Below the pieces are notes generated by a model. It did not search any database, was not told the DNA's origin, and saw only the letters and a program-made list of their open reading frames with translations. Shown one piece after another: positions 34,672-43,040 of a DNA stretch of 64,000 nt. The translations under genes were made by a program, and so were the position numbers. This DNA comes from Ruminococcus sp. (GTDB taxonomy: Bacteria > Bacillota > Clostridia > Lachnospirales > Lachnospiraceae), in contig JACERV010000009.1 of the NCBI GenBank assembly GCA_013911065.1, positions 62,001 to 126,000 on the forward strand, read 5' to 3'. Position 1 is the first letter of the stretch; each line of letters starts with the position of its first letter.

Positions 34672-36060
34672 TTACCTAATGCATAAACTCTCTGCCATTA
34701 CGCAGCGTCTTCTCTTTGTAAATGTACTTGCACTTGTGAGCCCCTCACCTGTTCTGCTGGCAATGGTGAATGTGCAGAAGCCTTCGCCCCCGAATCCCAG
34801 TGCCGCGTAAGATGGGCCGTTCTTTACAAGAATCGCTGTGTCCATTGCTTTTGCGTATTTTGTGATATTGTCTACATTTTTTGAATGGATATGTGCAGAG
34901 TGTCTGTTGCCATGCTCCAGCCAGAGTGCCTGTTCTATCGCATCATCCAAATCTTTTGCCCTGACAATACCCAGAATAGGCATCATCAGTTCTTCTTCAA
35001 TTAATGGATGCTCCTTAACTCCCTCAAATATGATACACCTGATATTGCCCGGAACGCTTATTCCAATCATTCCCAGCAAAGTCCTGGCATCCTTTCCCAC
35101 ACACTTTCTGTTCAATCTGCCATTCTGTAAAACAACTGCTGTCAATGCATCCTGTTCCTCTTTAGTTGCCAGATAACATCCTTGTTCACTGACCATGTAG
35201 TGAATTAATTCTTCTACGACGGAGGTTACAGCCACAACTTCCTTCTCAGCAATACAAGGCAGGTTATTGTCAAATGTACACCCATTTATAATATCTTCTG
35301 CCGCCTTGCGGATATCCGCAGTCTCATCCACAAGTACCGGAGGATTACCTGCACCTGCACCGATTCCCCTCTTACCAGAGGATAAAACAGCTGTTACAAC
35401 ACCCGGGCCTCCTGTTGCAGCAATCAACGGAATATCTTTATGCTTCATCATAATATTACTGGATTCCATGGTCGGTTTCTCAACAGTACATGCGATGTTA
35501 TCCGGGCCTCCTGCTTCTATAGAAGCTTCATTTAACAGATTCACTGCATAAATAGATGTCTTAGTTGCTGCCGGGTGTGGATTGAATACTACTGTATTGC
35601 CCCCTGCCAGCATCCCTATTGTATTGCAGATAACCGTCTCACTTGGATTTGTACATGGTGTAATCGCACCGATAACACCAAAGGGTCCCATCTCTACCAG
35701 TGTCAGCCCTCTGTCTCCTGACCATGCAGTTGTTGTGATATCTTCCGTTCCCGGTGTCTTTTCCGCAACCAACTGATGTTTTAAAATTTTATGGCCCACA
35801 TTACCCATGCCTGTCTCATGTACACCCATACGTGCAAGAATCTCAGCATTTTCTATTGTCTTTTTTCTAATATTAGAAATAATTTTTTCTCTTTGATCCA
35901 TGGACATTCTGCTGACAATCTTCTGTGCCTTTTTTGCAGCCTCTATTGCTTCGTCCATTCCGGCAAATACGCCGCGGCTTTTGGATACTTCGGATGCAAT
36001 CTGCATTTTTGCCATAACTTCCTGAACTATATCCTGAATCACCTGTTCACTTACAGACAC
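34672..36060 (-). CDS. pduP: CoA-acylating propionaldehyde dehydrogenase PduP
   Basis: A 462-residue acylating aldehyde dehydrogenase. Residues 1-20 (VSEQVIQDIVQEVMAKMQI) match the PduP-type encapsulation peptide. Motifs include ITPCTNPSETVICNTIGML near 133, NPHPAATKTSIYAV near 160 and the catalytic cysteine region CTFDNNLPCIAEKE near 263-276. It oxidises propionaldehyde to propionyl-CoA with NAD. The start codon is GTG behind GAGGAGG, and the gene overlaps the upstream GlcG-like gene by 10 bp. Confidence 0.95.
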   Translation of the reverse strand: MSVSEQVIQDIVQEVMAKMQIASEVSKSRGVFAGMDEAIEAAKKAQKIVSRMSMDQREKIISNIRKKTIENAEILARMGVHETGMGNVGHKILKHQLVAEKTPGTEDITTTAWSGDRGLTLVEMGPFGVIGAITPCTNPSETVICNTIGMLAGGNTVVFNPHPAATKTSIYAVNLLNEASIEAGGPDNIACTVEKPTMESSNIMMKHKDIPLIAATGGPGVVTAVLSSGKRGIGAGAGNPPVLVDETADIRKAAEDIINGCTFDNNLPCIAEKEVVAVTSVVEELIHYMVSEQGCYLATKEEQDALTAVVLQNGRLNRKCVGKDARTLLGMIGISVPGNIRCIIFEGVKEHPLIEEELMMPILGIVRAKDLDDAIEQALWLEHGNRHSAHIHSKNVDNITKYAKAMDTAILVKNGPSYAALGFGGEGFCTFTIASRTGEGLTSASTFTKRRRCVMAESLCIR

Positions 36061-36572
36061 GCTAATACCTCCTCAAAAATTTCTTTGCCATAAGCAGCAA
36101 TGGCGGTATCTTCTTCGGCCGTCCCGCCGCTGACCCCTAAGGCTCCGATTATTTTACCATCTGCTTCCAACGGTTCCCCGCCGCCAAATATAACAATCTT
36201 CCCTTCATTTGTGAATTGAATCCCATACAAAGGCTGGCCCGGCTGACTTAGATGACTAAGTGCTTCTGTCGACATCTTGAGGCTCGCTGAAGTAAATGTT
36301 TTATTTACTGCAATGTCAAAACTTGCTATGTAGGCACCATCCATAGACTGGACGGCTACAGGTCTTCCTGCCTGGTCAGAAACAGCAATTACAATACTGA
36401 CTCCCATCTTAGCTGCCTTTTCCTTGACCTTCTCAATCAGGGCATTGGCTGCCTTCAATGTCATCTTATGCTGGCTGCACCTGCATACATGTCCATTTTC
36501 TGGACGAGAACCCTTTTCTTTCATTTGATCTAACACTGCTTTCACAGCATTGGTAATATCCTGTTCGTTCAT
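36051..36572 (-). CDS. GlcG/HbpS-like (PduO C-terminal domain) protein with encapsulation peptide
   Basis: A 173-residue protein. Residues 1-19 (MNEQDITNAVKAVLDQMKEK) form an amphipathic helix like an encapsulation peptide. The rest is the DUF336 fold, with LIEKVKEKAAKMGVSIVIAV, DQAGRPVAVQSMDGA and GALGVSGGTAEEDTAIA. This family occurs as the C-terminal half of PduO, where heme binding has been reported; no cobalamin adenosyltransferase domain is present here, which fits a B12-independent system. Function inside the compartment is unknown. A GTG at 36584 is in frame, but GAGG supports the ATG at 36572. Confidence 0.82.
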   Translation of the reverse strand: MNEQDITNAVKAVLDQMKEKGSRPENGHVCRCSQHKMTLKAANALIEKVKEKAAKMGVSIVIAVSDQAGRPVAVQSMDGAYIASFDIAVNKTFTSASLKMSTEALSHLSQPGQPLYGIQFTNEGKIVIFGGGEPLEADGKIIGALGVSGGTAEEDTAIAAYGKEIFEEVLACL

Positions 36573-36593
36573 AGCAGTCCTCACTTCTAATCT

Positions 36594-37403
36594 TTACAAT
36601 CCAAGCTGAGCCATTACTTTCTTCGTGATGGATGCAACTAAGTCTGCATCTGCAGCAGAAGCATCGGTTGTCCCTGTACCGCATGAACTTCCACAGCTAT
36701 GGCAGCTTGGTTTGCCTTCTTTAGCATTAGGGCATACGTTTGCAGGATGTTTTCCCGGAAGACCGAATTGTCTTCTGATTTCATATAGTTTTTCTACCTG
36801 CTCTTTGGACAGTTCCTGTGGTCCGCCCAGCATATTTGACTGGTATAACAGGCGTGCATAGAATTCCAAAGATTCCATCTTATGATAAGCATTCAGCAAG
36901 GAGTCAGAATAGGAAAGCGCTCCGTGGTTTTCCAGTAATACTGCATCAAAATACTGTAAGTGCTCAGATATTGCATCAGGAATTTCTACGGTAGATGGTG
37001 TTCCATATTTTGCAATCGGAACGCATCCCAAAGCAATAACAGCCTCCGGCATGATTGGTTGTGTCAGAGGAATTCCAGCGATAGCAAATGTTGTAGCGTA
37101 CAGCGGGTGAGCATGTACTACAGAATTAACATCTGGTCTTTCTTTATATACACGCATATGCATTTTAATCTCTGAAGATGGCTTAAATCCCTTATTTGCC
37201 TGGATTACATTTCCTTCCGCATCCACTTTACAAATATATTCCGGTGTCATAAAGCCTTTGCTGACACCTGTTGGCGTACATAAAAATTCATTGTCATTCA
37301 GTTTTACAGAAAAGTTACCATCATTTGCAGCAACCATCCCACGGTTATAAACCCTTCTACCAATTTCACACATTTCTTTTTTAATTTCGTATTCGTTTTG
37401 CAT
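36594..37403 (-). CDS. Class II L-fuculose/L-rhamnulose-1-phosphate aldolase with C-terminal encapsulation peptide
   Basis: A 269-residue zinc aldolase. Zinc and catalytic motifs are KPSSEIKMH near residue 74, SVVHAHP (His97, His99) and LENHGALSY near 157. It cleaves a 1-phosphoketose into DHAP and L-lactaldehyde. After the catalytic domain (to about 220), a Cys-rich linker (CHSCGSSCG) leads to residues 252-269, DADLVASITKKVMAQLGL, an amphipathic helix with the same pattern as the N-terminal targeting peptides of the neighbouring enzymes. This indicates lactaldehyde is released inside the shell. A consensus promoter lies directly upstream at 37469-37497. Confidence 0.92.
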   Translation of the reverse strand: MQNEYEIKKEMCEIGRRVYNRGMVAANDGNFSVKLNDNEFLCTPTGVSKGFMTPEYICKVDAEGNVIQANKGFKPSSEIKMHMRVYKERPDVNSVVHAHPLYATTFAIAGIPLTQPIMPEAVIALGCVPIAKYGTPSTVEIPDAISEHLQYFDAVLLENHGALSYSDSLLNAYHKMESLEFYARLLYQSNMLGGPQELSKEQVEKLYEIRRQFGLPGKHPANVCPNAKEGKPSCHSCGSSCGTGTTDASAADADLVASITKKVMAQLGL

Positions 37404-37468
37404 CCTATTTTTCCTCCTTGGATTCTTAAAACAAAACTAAACATTTGTTTCTTGTTGTTTCTAACTCG

Positions 37469-37497
37469 ATATTACCACACAAACCCACATCAGTCAA
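37469..37497 (-). promoter_or_regulatory. Internal promoter for the aldolase and downstream shell genes
   Basis: TTGACT (37492-37497) and TAATAT (37469-37474) are 17 bp apart on the minus strand. An AAACAAA/TTTGTTT inverted repeat (37429-37450) lies between it and the start codon and could be a regulatory site. Confidence 0.75.
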
Positions 37498-37504
37498 CTT
37501 ATTT

Positions 37505-37999
37505 TTATGTTGTTTTTATTGTGCTTTCGCCGTTTTTTCCTTCTTCTTCCATTTCCCAGGGAAGTACATCCCCCTCCTCCTTCAGATACTCAAGAATCTC
37601 GGAAACTCCTTCATAATTTTTAGAATCAACATGGAAGATTTTTTTGCATCCGGCAAGCTTCAGCCATCTCTCTGCCCGGTTTACATCTGCCTTCTCATCA
37701 TGGATTTTTGTCACAATCCCAATCACCTCACGGTTGCACATAGCAGTACAACAGGGCGGATACAGAGAATACGGTTCCACCGCGGACAGCAGAAGCCCTA
37801 CTACATCTGCTTCATAAGCATAAAGAGCAAGAGCATATCCCAGATGTTTTGTCTGGGCATATTCGCCCGGGGTATCTATGATAACATCGAAGTTATTTAC
37901 ATATTGAGTTTTATGATATTGAATTTCCTCACCTTTTAATGCCTGGGTTAATGTGGTTTTTCCACATTCACTCCGGCCCATCAGTACAATTTTCTTCAT
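37505..37999 (-). CDS. pduV: PduV/EutP-type small GTPase
   Basis: A 164-residue Ras-like protein. P-loop GRSECGKTT is at residues 8-16, the G3 motif is IIDTPGEY near 40 and a G4-like VTKIHDEKAD near 96. PduV homologues associate with the compartment and have been linked to its movement in cells. The C-terminus ends in a charged stretch (EMEEEGKNGEST) of unknown role. It sits between the PduU-like gene and the aldolase promoter. Confidence 0.9.
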   Translation of the reverse strand: MKKIVLMGRSECGKTTLTQALKGEEIQYHKTQYVNNFDVIIDTPGEYAQTKHLGYALALYAYEADVVGLLLSAVEPYSLYPPCCTAMCNREVIGIVTKIHDEKADVNRAERWLKLAGCKKIFHVDSKNYEGVSEILEYLKEEGDVLPWEMEEEGKNGESTIKTT

Positions 38000-38005
38000 C
38001 GTAAA

Positions 38006-38368
38006 CTAAGTCCTTGTTATTTCACATACAGAAAAGCCCATCTTCTGTTTGATATATTCCAAAACTGCACAGATGGCAGCTTCTGTCTCGGAAATTGTAC
38101 CCGTTATAATTAAAGTACCGCTGAATCTGTCCACAAATCCCAGTTCAATTCCTGCTGCCTTAATTGCCACATCGGCTGCAATAATTGTTGTTTCTGCCGG
38201 GCTGATAGTCAGTATACCTATCGCTGATTTACTGTACTCCGCCCCTGGATCAAGTCCCAGTTTTTCATACAATGTGATATCAGGATTTGCAATCAGGTGG
38301 GCAATCGTAATTTCCTTGCCCGGAACCAGTTCCTGTACAATTCTTTCAGGTATTTGCTCATAATTCAT
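38006..38368 (-). CDS. pduU: PduU-type circularly permuted BMC-H shell protein
   Basis: A 120-residue shell protein. The N-terminal ERIVQELVPGKEITIAHLIA is the signature of PduU/EutS, which form a beta-barrel over the hexamer pore. The permuted BMC fold follows with SAIGILTISPAETTIIAADV and ITGTISETEAAICAVLEYIK. An ATG at 38392 is in frame, but AGGAGG lies 9 nt before the ATG at 38368, leaving 5 bp after the activase stop. PduV is known to interact with PduU, and the two genes are adjacent here. Confidence 0.93.
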   Translation of the reverse strand: MNYEQIPERIVQELVPGKEITIAHLIANPDITLYEKLGLDPGAEYSKSAIGILTISPAETTIIAADVAIKAAGIELGFVDRFSGTLIITGTISETEAAICAVLEYIKQKMGFSVCEITRT

Positions 38369-38373
38369 CTGCC

Positions 38374-39168
38374 TTAACCTCCTATCTGGCATTCCATTTG
38401 GGATGCCTGCTCTGCAGCCTGCAGCAACAATTCCATCTTTTCATTTGACGGCGGCTCCACATCTTTCATCAGGTACTCTCTGCCAAGACCTTCATACTTA
38501 TCCTGGCCGAGCCTGTGATACGGAAGCAGATGAATCCGCCTGACGTTACCGAGTTTCTTTGTATATTCTGCAATATCACGTATTTCCTGAACTGTATCGT
38601 TGAATCCCGGAACCACTGGTATTCGTATACTTAATTCCGTCCCGCCCGATTGTGCTATCTTCATGGCATTTTCCAGCATCAGTTCGTTGGAGCGTCCTGT
38701 ATATTCTTTGTGCTTCTTTGGATTCATATGCTTAATATCCAGTAAATACTGATCCAAGTAGGGAAGAAGTCCCTCAATCACTTCATAGGGCGCACATCCC
38801 ATGCTTTCCAGTGCCGTATTAATACCCACCTCACAGGCTGCTTTTAGAAGTGCTGCAGCAAACTCAGGCTGACAGAGGCTTTCACCGCCCGACAGAGTAA
38901 GTCCGCCTCCGGTCTTTCTATAGTAAGTACGGTCCTTTTCCACCGTCTCCATCACTTCTTCAACTGTAACATCCCTTCCAATTACCTTGGGCTCACCCTG
39001 TACCAACATCGTTTCAATTTCATACTGCTGTGACTCAGGATTGCAGCACCAGCGGCATTTTAAAACACATCCTTTTAGAAATACAATCGTCCTGATCCCG
39101 TCTCCGTCATGTATAGAATACCGCTGTATATCAAAAATGCGGCCTTTCGTTTTCAAATAGTCATTCAT
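38374..39168 (-). CDS. Glycyl-radical enzyme activating protein (radical SAM)
   Basis: A 264-residue radical-SAM activase. The cluster motif is CVLKCRWCC near residues 34-42, followed by GGGLTLSGGESLCQP near 87 and DIKHMNPKKHKEYTG near 143. It makes the glycyl radical on Gly819 of the dehydratase. Many activases of this class carry a ferredoxin-like two-cluster insert straight after the radical-SAM cysteines; here CCNPESQQYEI leads quickly into the core, so the insert is missing, as in PFL activase. The gene follows the dehydratase by 21 bp. Confidence 0.93.
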   Translation of the reverse strand: MNDYLKTKGRIFDIQRYSIHDGDGIRTIVFLKGCVLKCRWCCNPESQQYEIETMLVQGEPKVIGRDVTVEEVMETVEKDRTYYRKTGGGLTLSGGESLCQPEFAAALLKAACEVGINTALESMGCAPYEVIEGLLPYLDQYLLDIKHMNPKKHKEYTGRSNELMLENAMKIAQSGGTELSIRIPVVPGFNDTVQEIRDIAEYTKKLGNVRRIHLLPYHRLGQDKYEGLGREYLMKDVEPPSNEKMELLLQAAEQASQMECQIGG

Positions 39169-39189
39169 GCTGCGGTTCCTTTCTCCAAG

Positions 39190-41721
39190 TTAGAAGCCCT
39201 GTTCCGTCCTTTGTATAATATCATCCTGAAGTGACTTGGACAGTGTGGTAAACAATGCACTGTATCCTGCCACTCTGACTACCAGATGCTTGTACTGTTC
39301 CGGGTTCTTCTGTGCATCCTGCAAGGTTTCACGGCTTACTACATTAAACTGCATGTGACTCCCTTTCTGCTCAAAGTAAGAACGGATCAGTCCCACAAAA
39401 TTCTCAAGCCCCTTTCTGCCGCTCAGTGCAGAGGGATGGAACTTTTGATTGAACAAGGTTCCGTTAGATGCAATATAATGATCCAGCCTGGATACTGAGT
39501 TTGCAGCAGCGGTAGGCCCGTTCACATCTTTTCCTGCCGATGGTGAGACCCCGTCGGCAACTGGAGTATATGCCAGACGTCCGTCAGGAGTTGCCCCAGT
39601 TTGAGCACCCAAAGGTACGTTTGCCGATACAGGGTACAACCCTGCCTGAAAAATACCTCCTCTTGGGTTTCTGTAATTTTGAAGCGGTCTTGTGTATGTA
39701 TATGCCACATCCCTTGCAAATGCATCCACTTCCAGGATATCGTTTCCAAACTTAGGCACTTCTTCAATCAACTTCAAAATTCTTTCACCCTTTGTCTTTA
39801 CCTCTGGTGCCTCTGAAGCGGCAACTACCGTCTTCAGAATTGCGGAAATCTCCTGCTCACCTACAGTCTGTCCCGCCGCTTTCATACTGCCGGCTATTTT
39901 CGCCGTCAAAAATGCAACATCTTCTTCGCTTAATCCCTTACCATAATTCGCCGCCAGTGCTTCCTTCATTTCTTTCATAGTCACTTTTTGTTCATCATAA
40001 ACCAGCTTTTTCACTGCATACAGTGAATCTGCCATGTTTGCGACTCCAAAGCCCTGGGGACCGGTGAAGTTATACACCGCGCCGCCTTCCTGGACCGTTT
40101 TTCCGTTCGCTATGCAATCGTCTACCATTGAGGAAAGGAACGGCAGCGGACATCTTTCGGCATGTGCCACATCAATAGCATTGTCCGCATTGACCAGCAG
40201 CTTAATTGCATAATCCATCTGTGCCTTATAGGCGCCGTAGAACTCTTCAAATGTCTTCATCTCTTCTACTCTGCCCGTCTTTGGTCCTATCTGAATCCCT
40301 TTATCCATTCCATTGCTAAATACCAGTTCCAGTGGACGGCACATATTAAAAAATGCAGCGTCATGCCATCCTTCTGTTTTTCCTGATTTCTGTGGCTCCA
40401 CACATCCAATAATATTGTAATCCCTGGCATCCTGCAAAGTCAGCCCTCTGCTTACAAGGGAAGGGATGATAACCTCATCATTATAATATGCAGGGAATCC
40501 AATCCCTGTACGGGTCAGCTCCGCCGCTTTTATGAGGAATTCATGGGGCGTCTGATTCCACACTCTGACTGACAGTGAAGGCTGGGGAAGAAATACATGC
40601 ATAGTGGCCTGAATACTCATAAATGATAAATCATTCGTCACATCAATTCCATCTTCATTCTGCCCTCCGGCAATCAGGTTCTGGAACAAGCTGTACCCTG
40701 CAAATCCTTCTGCGGAAACAGCATCCCGGCACTTATTCAAATCATTTAGCTTCACCCAAATACAATCCATCAGCTCCTGAGCAAATTCCCTTGTTATCTT
40801 ACCACTGTCAATATCTTCCTTATAATAAGGATACATATACTGGTCAAATCTTCCCGGTGAAATAGAATGTCCGCTGGACTCAATCTGAAGTAACTGCTGC
40901 ACAAACCAGAAAGACTGGCATGCCTCATAAAAACTTGATGCTCCCTTCTCCGGAACATTCGCACAATTCTGTGCAATCTGAAGCAGTTCTTTCTTCCGTG
41001 TCATATCCGGGCACTTCTGGGCTTCCTCCAGAGCAAGCTTTGCATAACGCTTTGCATATGTAACAGCAGCATCACAGCTAATCATTACTGCTTCCAAAAA
41101 TCTTGACTTTTGCTGGTAATCACCGTCCGTCAGGTTAAGCTTCGCCTTCTGGCACCTGGCCTTCTCTTTAATCCCCGAAAAGCCTATCTTCAAAACCTCA
41201 CCATATTTTACTGTCACATGTCCCACACCATTATAAAAATAATTTCCAGGTGTAAATATACCGTGCTCTATTGCAAGCAAAGTTTCAGACTCCATATAAG
41301 TCGTAGCAAGCTCACTTGTTGTCTTGCCCTTCCAATACCCATTTACCCGTCTGAGTTCTTCTTTCGTTTTGTCCGATATATAAAAGGGGTCCGCAGATCT
41401 GGTCTCTACCGTATCGAACTCTTCCTCCAGCCACTGGTAAGAAAATTCCGGATAAGTCTGGCATCCCCGGGGAGCTATTGTTGTACTGCCAACAATCAGT
41501 TCCAAATCACGGATGACAATTGGGATATTCTCCAAAATATGCCGGAACGCCTTTGCACGGCGGATGATAACAGGCTCGTCTTCTGTTTGTTCGTAAGATT
41601 CCGTAAGCAGCACAGCTCTGGCCGACTCGATTTCCGGCATCCTGGCATACAGGTTCTCAACAAGCTTTGGGATACGCTCCGATTTCGGTATGTCAGTACT
41701 GTTATAAGTATAAAGTCCCAT
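39190..41721 (-). CDS. B12-independent glycyl-radical 1,2-propanediol dehydratase
   Basis: An 843-residue glycyl-radical enzyme of the glycerol/propanediol dehydratase branch. The active-site pair lies in IIGCVEP (Cys440, Glu442), and the radical glycine in VVRVAGYSALF is Gly819. It dehydrates 1,2-propanediol to propionaldehyde with no cobalamin. Assignment to propanediol rather than glycerol or choline rests on the lactaldehyde-forming aldolase, PduP, PduL and the rhamnose genes nearby. The N-terminus starts directly in the catalytic domain with no targeting helix. First gene of the locus, behind a consensus promoter. Confidence 0.92.
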   Translation of the reverse strand: MGLYTYNSTDIPKSERIPKLVENLYARMPEIESARAVLLTESYEQTEDEPVIIRRAKAFRHILENIPIVIRDLELIVGSTTIAPRGCQTYPEFSYQWLEEEFDTVETRSADPFYISDKTKEELRRVNGYWKGKTTSELATTYMESETLLAIEHGIFTPGNYFYNGVGHVTVKYGEVLKIGFSGIKEKARCQKAKLNLTDGDYQQKSRFLEAVMISCDAAVTYAKRYAKLALEEAQKCPDMTRKKELLQIAQNCANVPEKGASSFYEACQSFWFVQQLLQIESSGHSISPGRFDQYMYPYYKEDIDSGKITREFAQELMDCIWVKLNDLNKCRDAVSAEGFAGYSLFQNLIAGGQNEDGIDVTNDLSFMSIQATMHVFLPQPSLSVRVWNQTPHEFLIKAAELTRTGIGFPAYYNDEVIIPSLVSRGLTLQDARDYNIIGCVEPQKSGKTEGWHDAAFFNMCRPLELVFSNGMDKGIQIGPKTGRVEEMKTFEEFYGAYKAQMDYAIKLLVNADNAIDVAHAERCPLPFLSSMVDDCIANGKTVQEGGAVYNFTGPQGFGVANMADSLYAVKKLVYDEQKVTMKEMKEALAANYGKGLSEEDVAFLTAKIAGSMKAAGQTVGEQEISAILKTVVAASEAPEVKTKGERILKLIEEVPKFGNDILEVDAFARDVAYTYTRPLQNYRNPRGGIFQAGLYPVSANVPLGAQTGATPDGRLAYTPVADGVSPSAGKDVNGPTAAANSVSRLDHYIASNGTLFNQKFHPSALSGRKGLENFVGLIRSYFEQKGSHMQFNVVSRETLQDAQKNPEQYKHLVVRVAGYSALFTTLSKSLQDDIIQRTEQGF

Positions 41722-41794
41722 TAGTTTTGTTACTCCTTTCTTTATATGTGAATATCATATACTTTTTCAACTGCCAACGTTCAAGAACAGATTT

Positions 41795-41820
41795 CTTATT
41801 GAGCGTTAGTAGTTCACCAA
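41795..41820. promoter_or_regulatory. Operator-like dyad downstream of the dehydratase promoter
   Basis: CTTATTGAGCGTTAGTAGTTC matches the first part of the pduN dyad (CTTATTGAACATTAGTAATTC at 31236-31256) at all but three purine-for-purine positions when compared in 20-base blocks. The inner dyad consensus is TGARC-N7-RTTCA. It is centred about 24 bp after the predicted transcription start, suited to repression, probably by the DeoR protein of the locus. Confidence 0.6.
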
Positions 41821-41838
41821 ATACGCTTAACTGGTATC

Positions 41839-41867
41839 ATTATACTTCAACGCCATATACAAGTCAA
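41839..41867 (-). promoter_or_regulatory. Promoter of the glycyl-radical dehydratase operon
   Basis: TTGACT (41862-41867) and TATAAT (41839-41844) are spaced by 17 bp on the minus strand, about 118 bp upstream of the dehydratase start. Confidence 0.85.
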
Positions 41868-42011
41868 CGAAAACAACGATTATACCTTGTGCTTTACACA
41901 CAAACCCAACAAACATAAGTTTTTTTATAGTTGGTTTTATTGGTTTCTATAACTTTCTTATACATTGTACAACATGCAATAAAACCCAAAATAGGGAGCC
42001 AGCCTACAATT

Positions 42012-42054
42012 AAAAATACTTGCGAAAGTCCTTAGAACCAACGCAAGTATTTTT
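42012..42054. terminator. Terminator of the inositol operon
   Basis: Perfect 13-bp stem AAAAATACTTGCG/CGCAAGTATTTTT (42012-42024, 42042-42054) with a 17-nt loop and built-in T/A tails, so it works in both directions. It lies 69 bp after the iolE stop. Confidence 0.9.
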
Positions 42055-42122
42055 CTCCATTTCATTATTTTGACTGTTTTAAGAGAAATAACAAGAATAT
42101 CTATTATCTGATTCCTCTTTTT

Positions 42123-43022
42123 TTATAATCCTGTCTTTTGCTTTATATACTGTCTTGCCTTTATAGCATATTCGAGTGAATTGGCTTTAGCTGGGTCTTG
42201 TTCTGCTTCCACTACCATATACCCGCTATATCTACATTTTTCAATTTCTGCAAAAATCGGTTCAAAATCAATTACACCGTCACCTGGAACAGTAAATGTG
42301 CCCAGCCGTACACCATCGAGGAAACTTTTATTATTATTCTTAACTTCGTCCACAATTTTACGCCGGATATCTTTCAAATGAATATGGCGAATACGACCAC
42401 TATATTTCTGAAACATGTCTAATGGGTCAACATCACAATAAGCAAAATGTCCCGTATCATACAATAGATGTACATAGTCAGGATTCGTATTTTCCATCAT
42501 CCGTTTCACTTCGTCAGCATCCTGCACCACGGTTCCCATATGATGGTGGAAGGTCAATTGGATTTCATAATCCTGCCAGGCAATTCTTCCCAGCTTATCC
42601 ATGCCTTCACAAAATGTCTTCCATTCCACATCATTCATTTTCGGCTTTTGACCAAAAATTGGAGTATTCTGCATCCCTTGAACACTGTAACTCTGTTCCG
42701 ATACGCCAATAACTTGAGCACCCACCGCCTTTAAAAACATAAGCTGTTGGCGGAATGCATCTTCTACTTGCGCAAACGGTCTGCTGATTAGAAAACTTGA
42801 AAACCACTGATTACATATTTCTATACCTCTTAAATCCAGTGCTTTCTTTAGCACGGTTAAATCTTTGGGATACTTATTGCCTATTTCTGACCCTGTAAAT
42901 CCGGCTAAAGCCATTTCACTCACACATTGCTCAAATGTATTTTCACTACCTAAATCCGGCAGATCATCATTTGTCCACGCGATTGGTGCGATCCCCAGTT
43001 TGATTTTATTCTGATCAAGCAT
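42123..43022 (-). CDS. iolE: Inosose dehydratase IolE
   Basis: A 299-residue TIM-barrel protein of IolE length. It starts with LGIAPIAWTNDDLPDLG near residue 9, typical of IolE, and has LTFHHHMGTVVQDADEV near 157, LLYDTGHFAYCDVDP near 185 and VPGDGVIDFEPIF near 249. IolE dehydrates scyllo-inosose to a cyclic diketone in myo-inositol breakdown. It is the last gene of the operon with iolG at its head. The later enzymes IolB, IolC, IolD and IolJ are not in the window. Confidence 0.9.
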   Translation of the reverse strand: MLDQNKIKLGIAPIAWTNDDLPDLGSENTFEQCVSEMALAGFTGSEIGNKYPKDLTVLKKALDLRGIEICNQWFSSFLISRPFAQVEDAFRQQLMFLKAVGAQVIGVSEQSYSVQGMQNTPIFGQKPKMNDVEWKTFCEGMDKLGRIAWQDYEIQLTFHHHMGTVVQDADEVKRMMENTNPDYVHLLYDTGHFAYCDVDPLDMFQKYSGRIRHIHLKDIRRKIVDEVKNNNKSFLDGVRLGTFTVPGDGVIDFEPIFAEIEKCRYSGYMVVEAEQDPAKANSLEYAIKARQYIKQKTGL

Positions 43023-43040
43023 TTTGTTCTCCTCGCGCTA

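Larger units (their letters stand above)
41722..42122. other. Intergenic region upstream of the dehydratase gene
   Basis: About 400 bp without a gene. It holds the dehydratase promoter (41839-41867), an operator-like dyad (41795-41820), a TGGGTTTGTGTG element on the minus strand (41897-41908) also found in the aldolase promoter, and the terminator of the inositol operon (42012-42054). A weak GGTTTTATT/AATAAAACC inverted repeat lies between; nothing else was seen. Confidence 0.7.

Noticed and set aside
28130-41721. Cobalamin-dependent Pdu operon
   Set aside because: No pduCDE, pduGH or cobalamin adenosyltransferase domain is present; the dehydratase has the Cys and Gly radical motifs, so the system is B12-independent.
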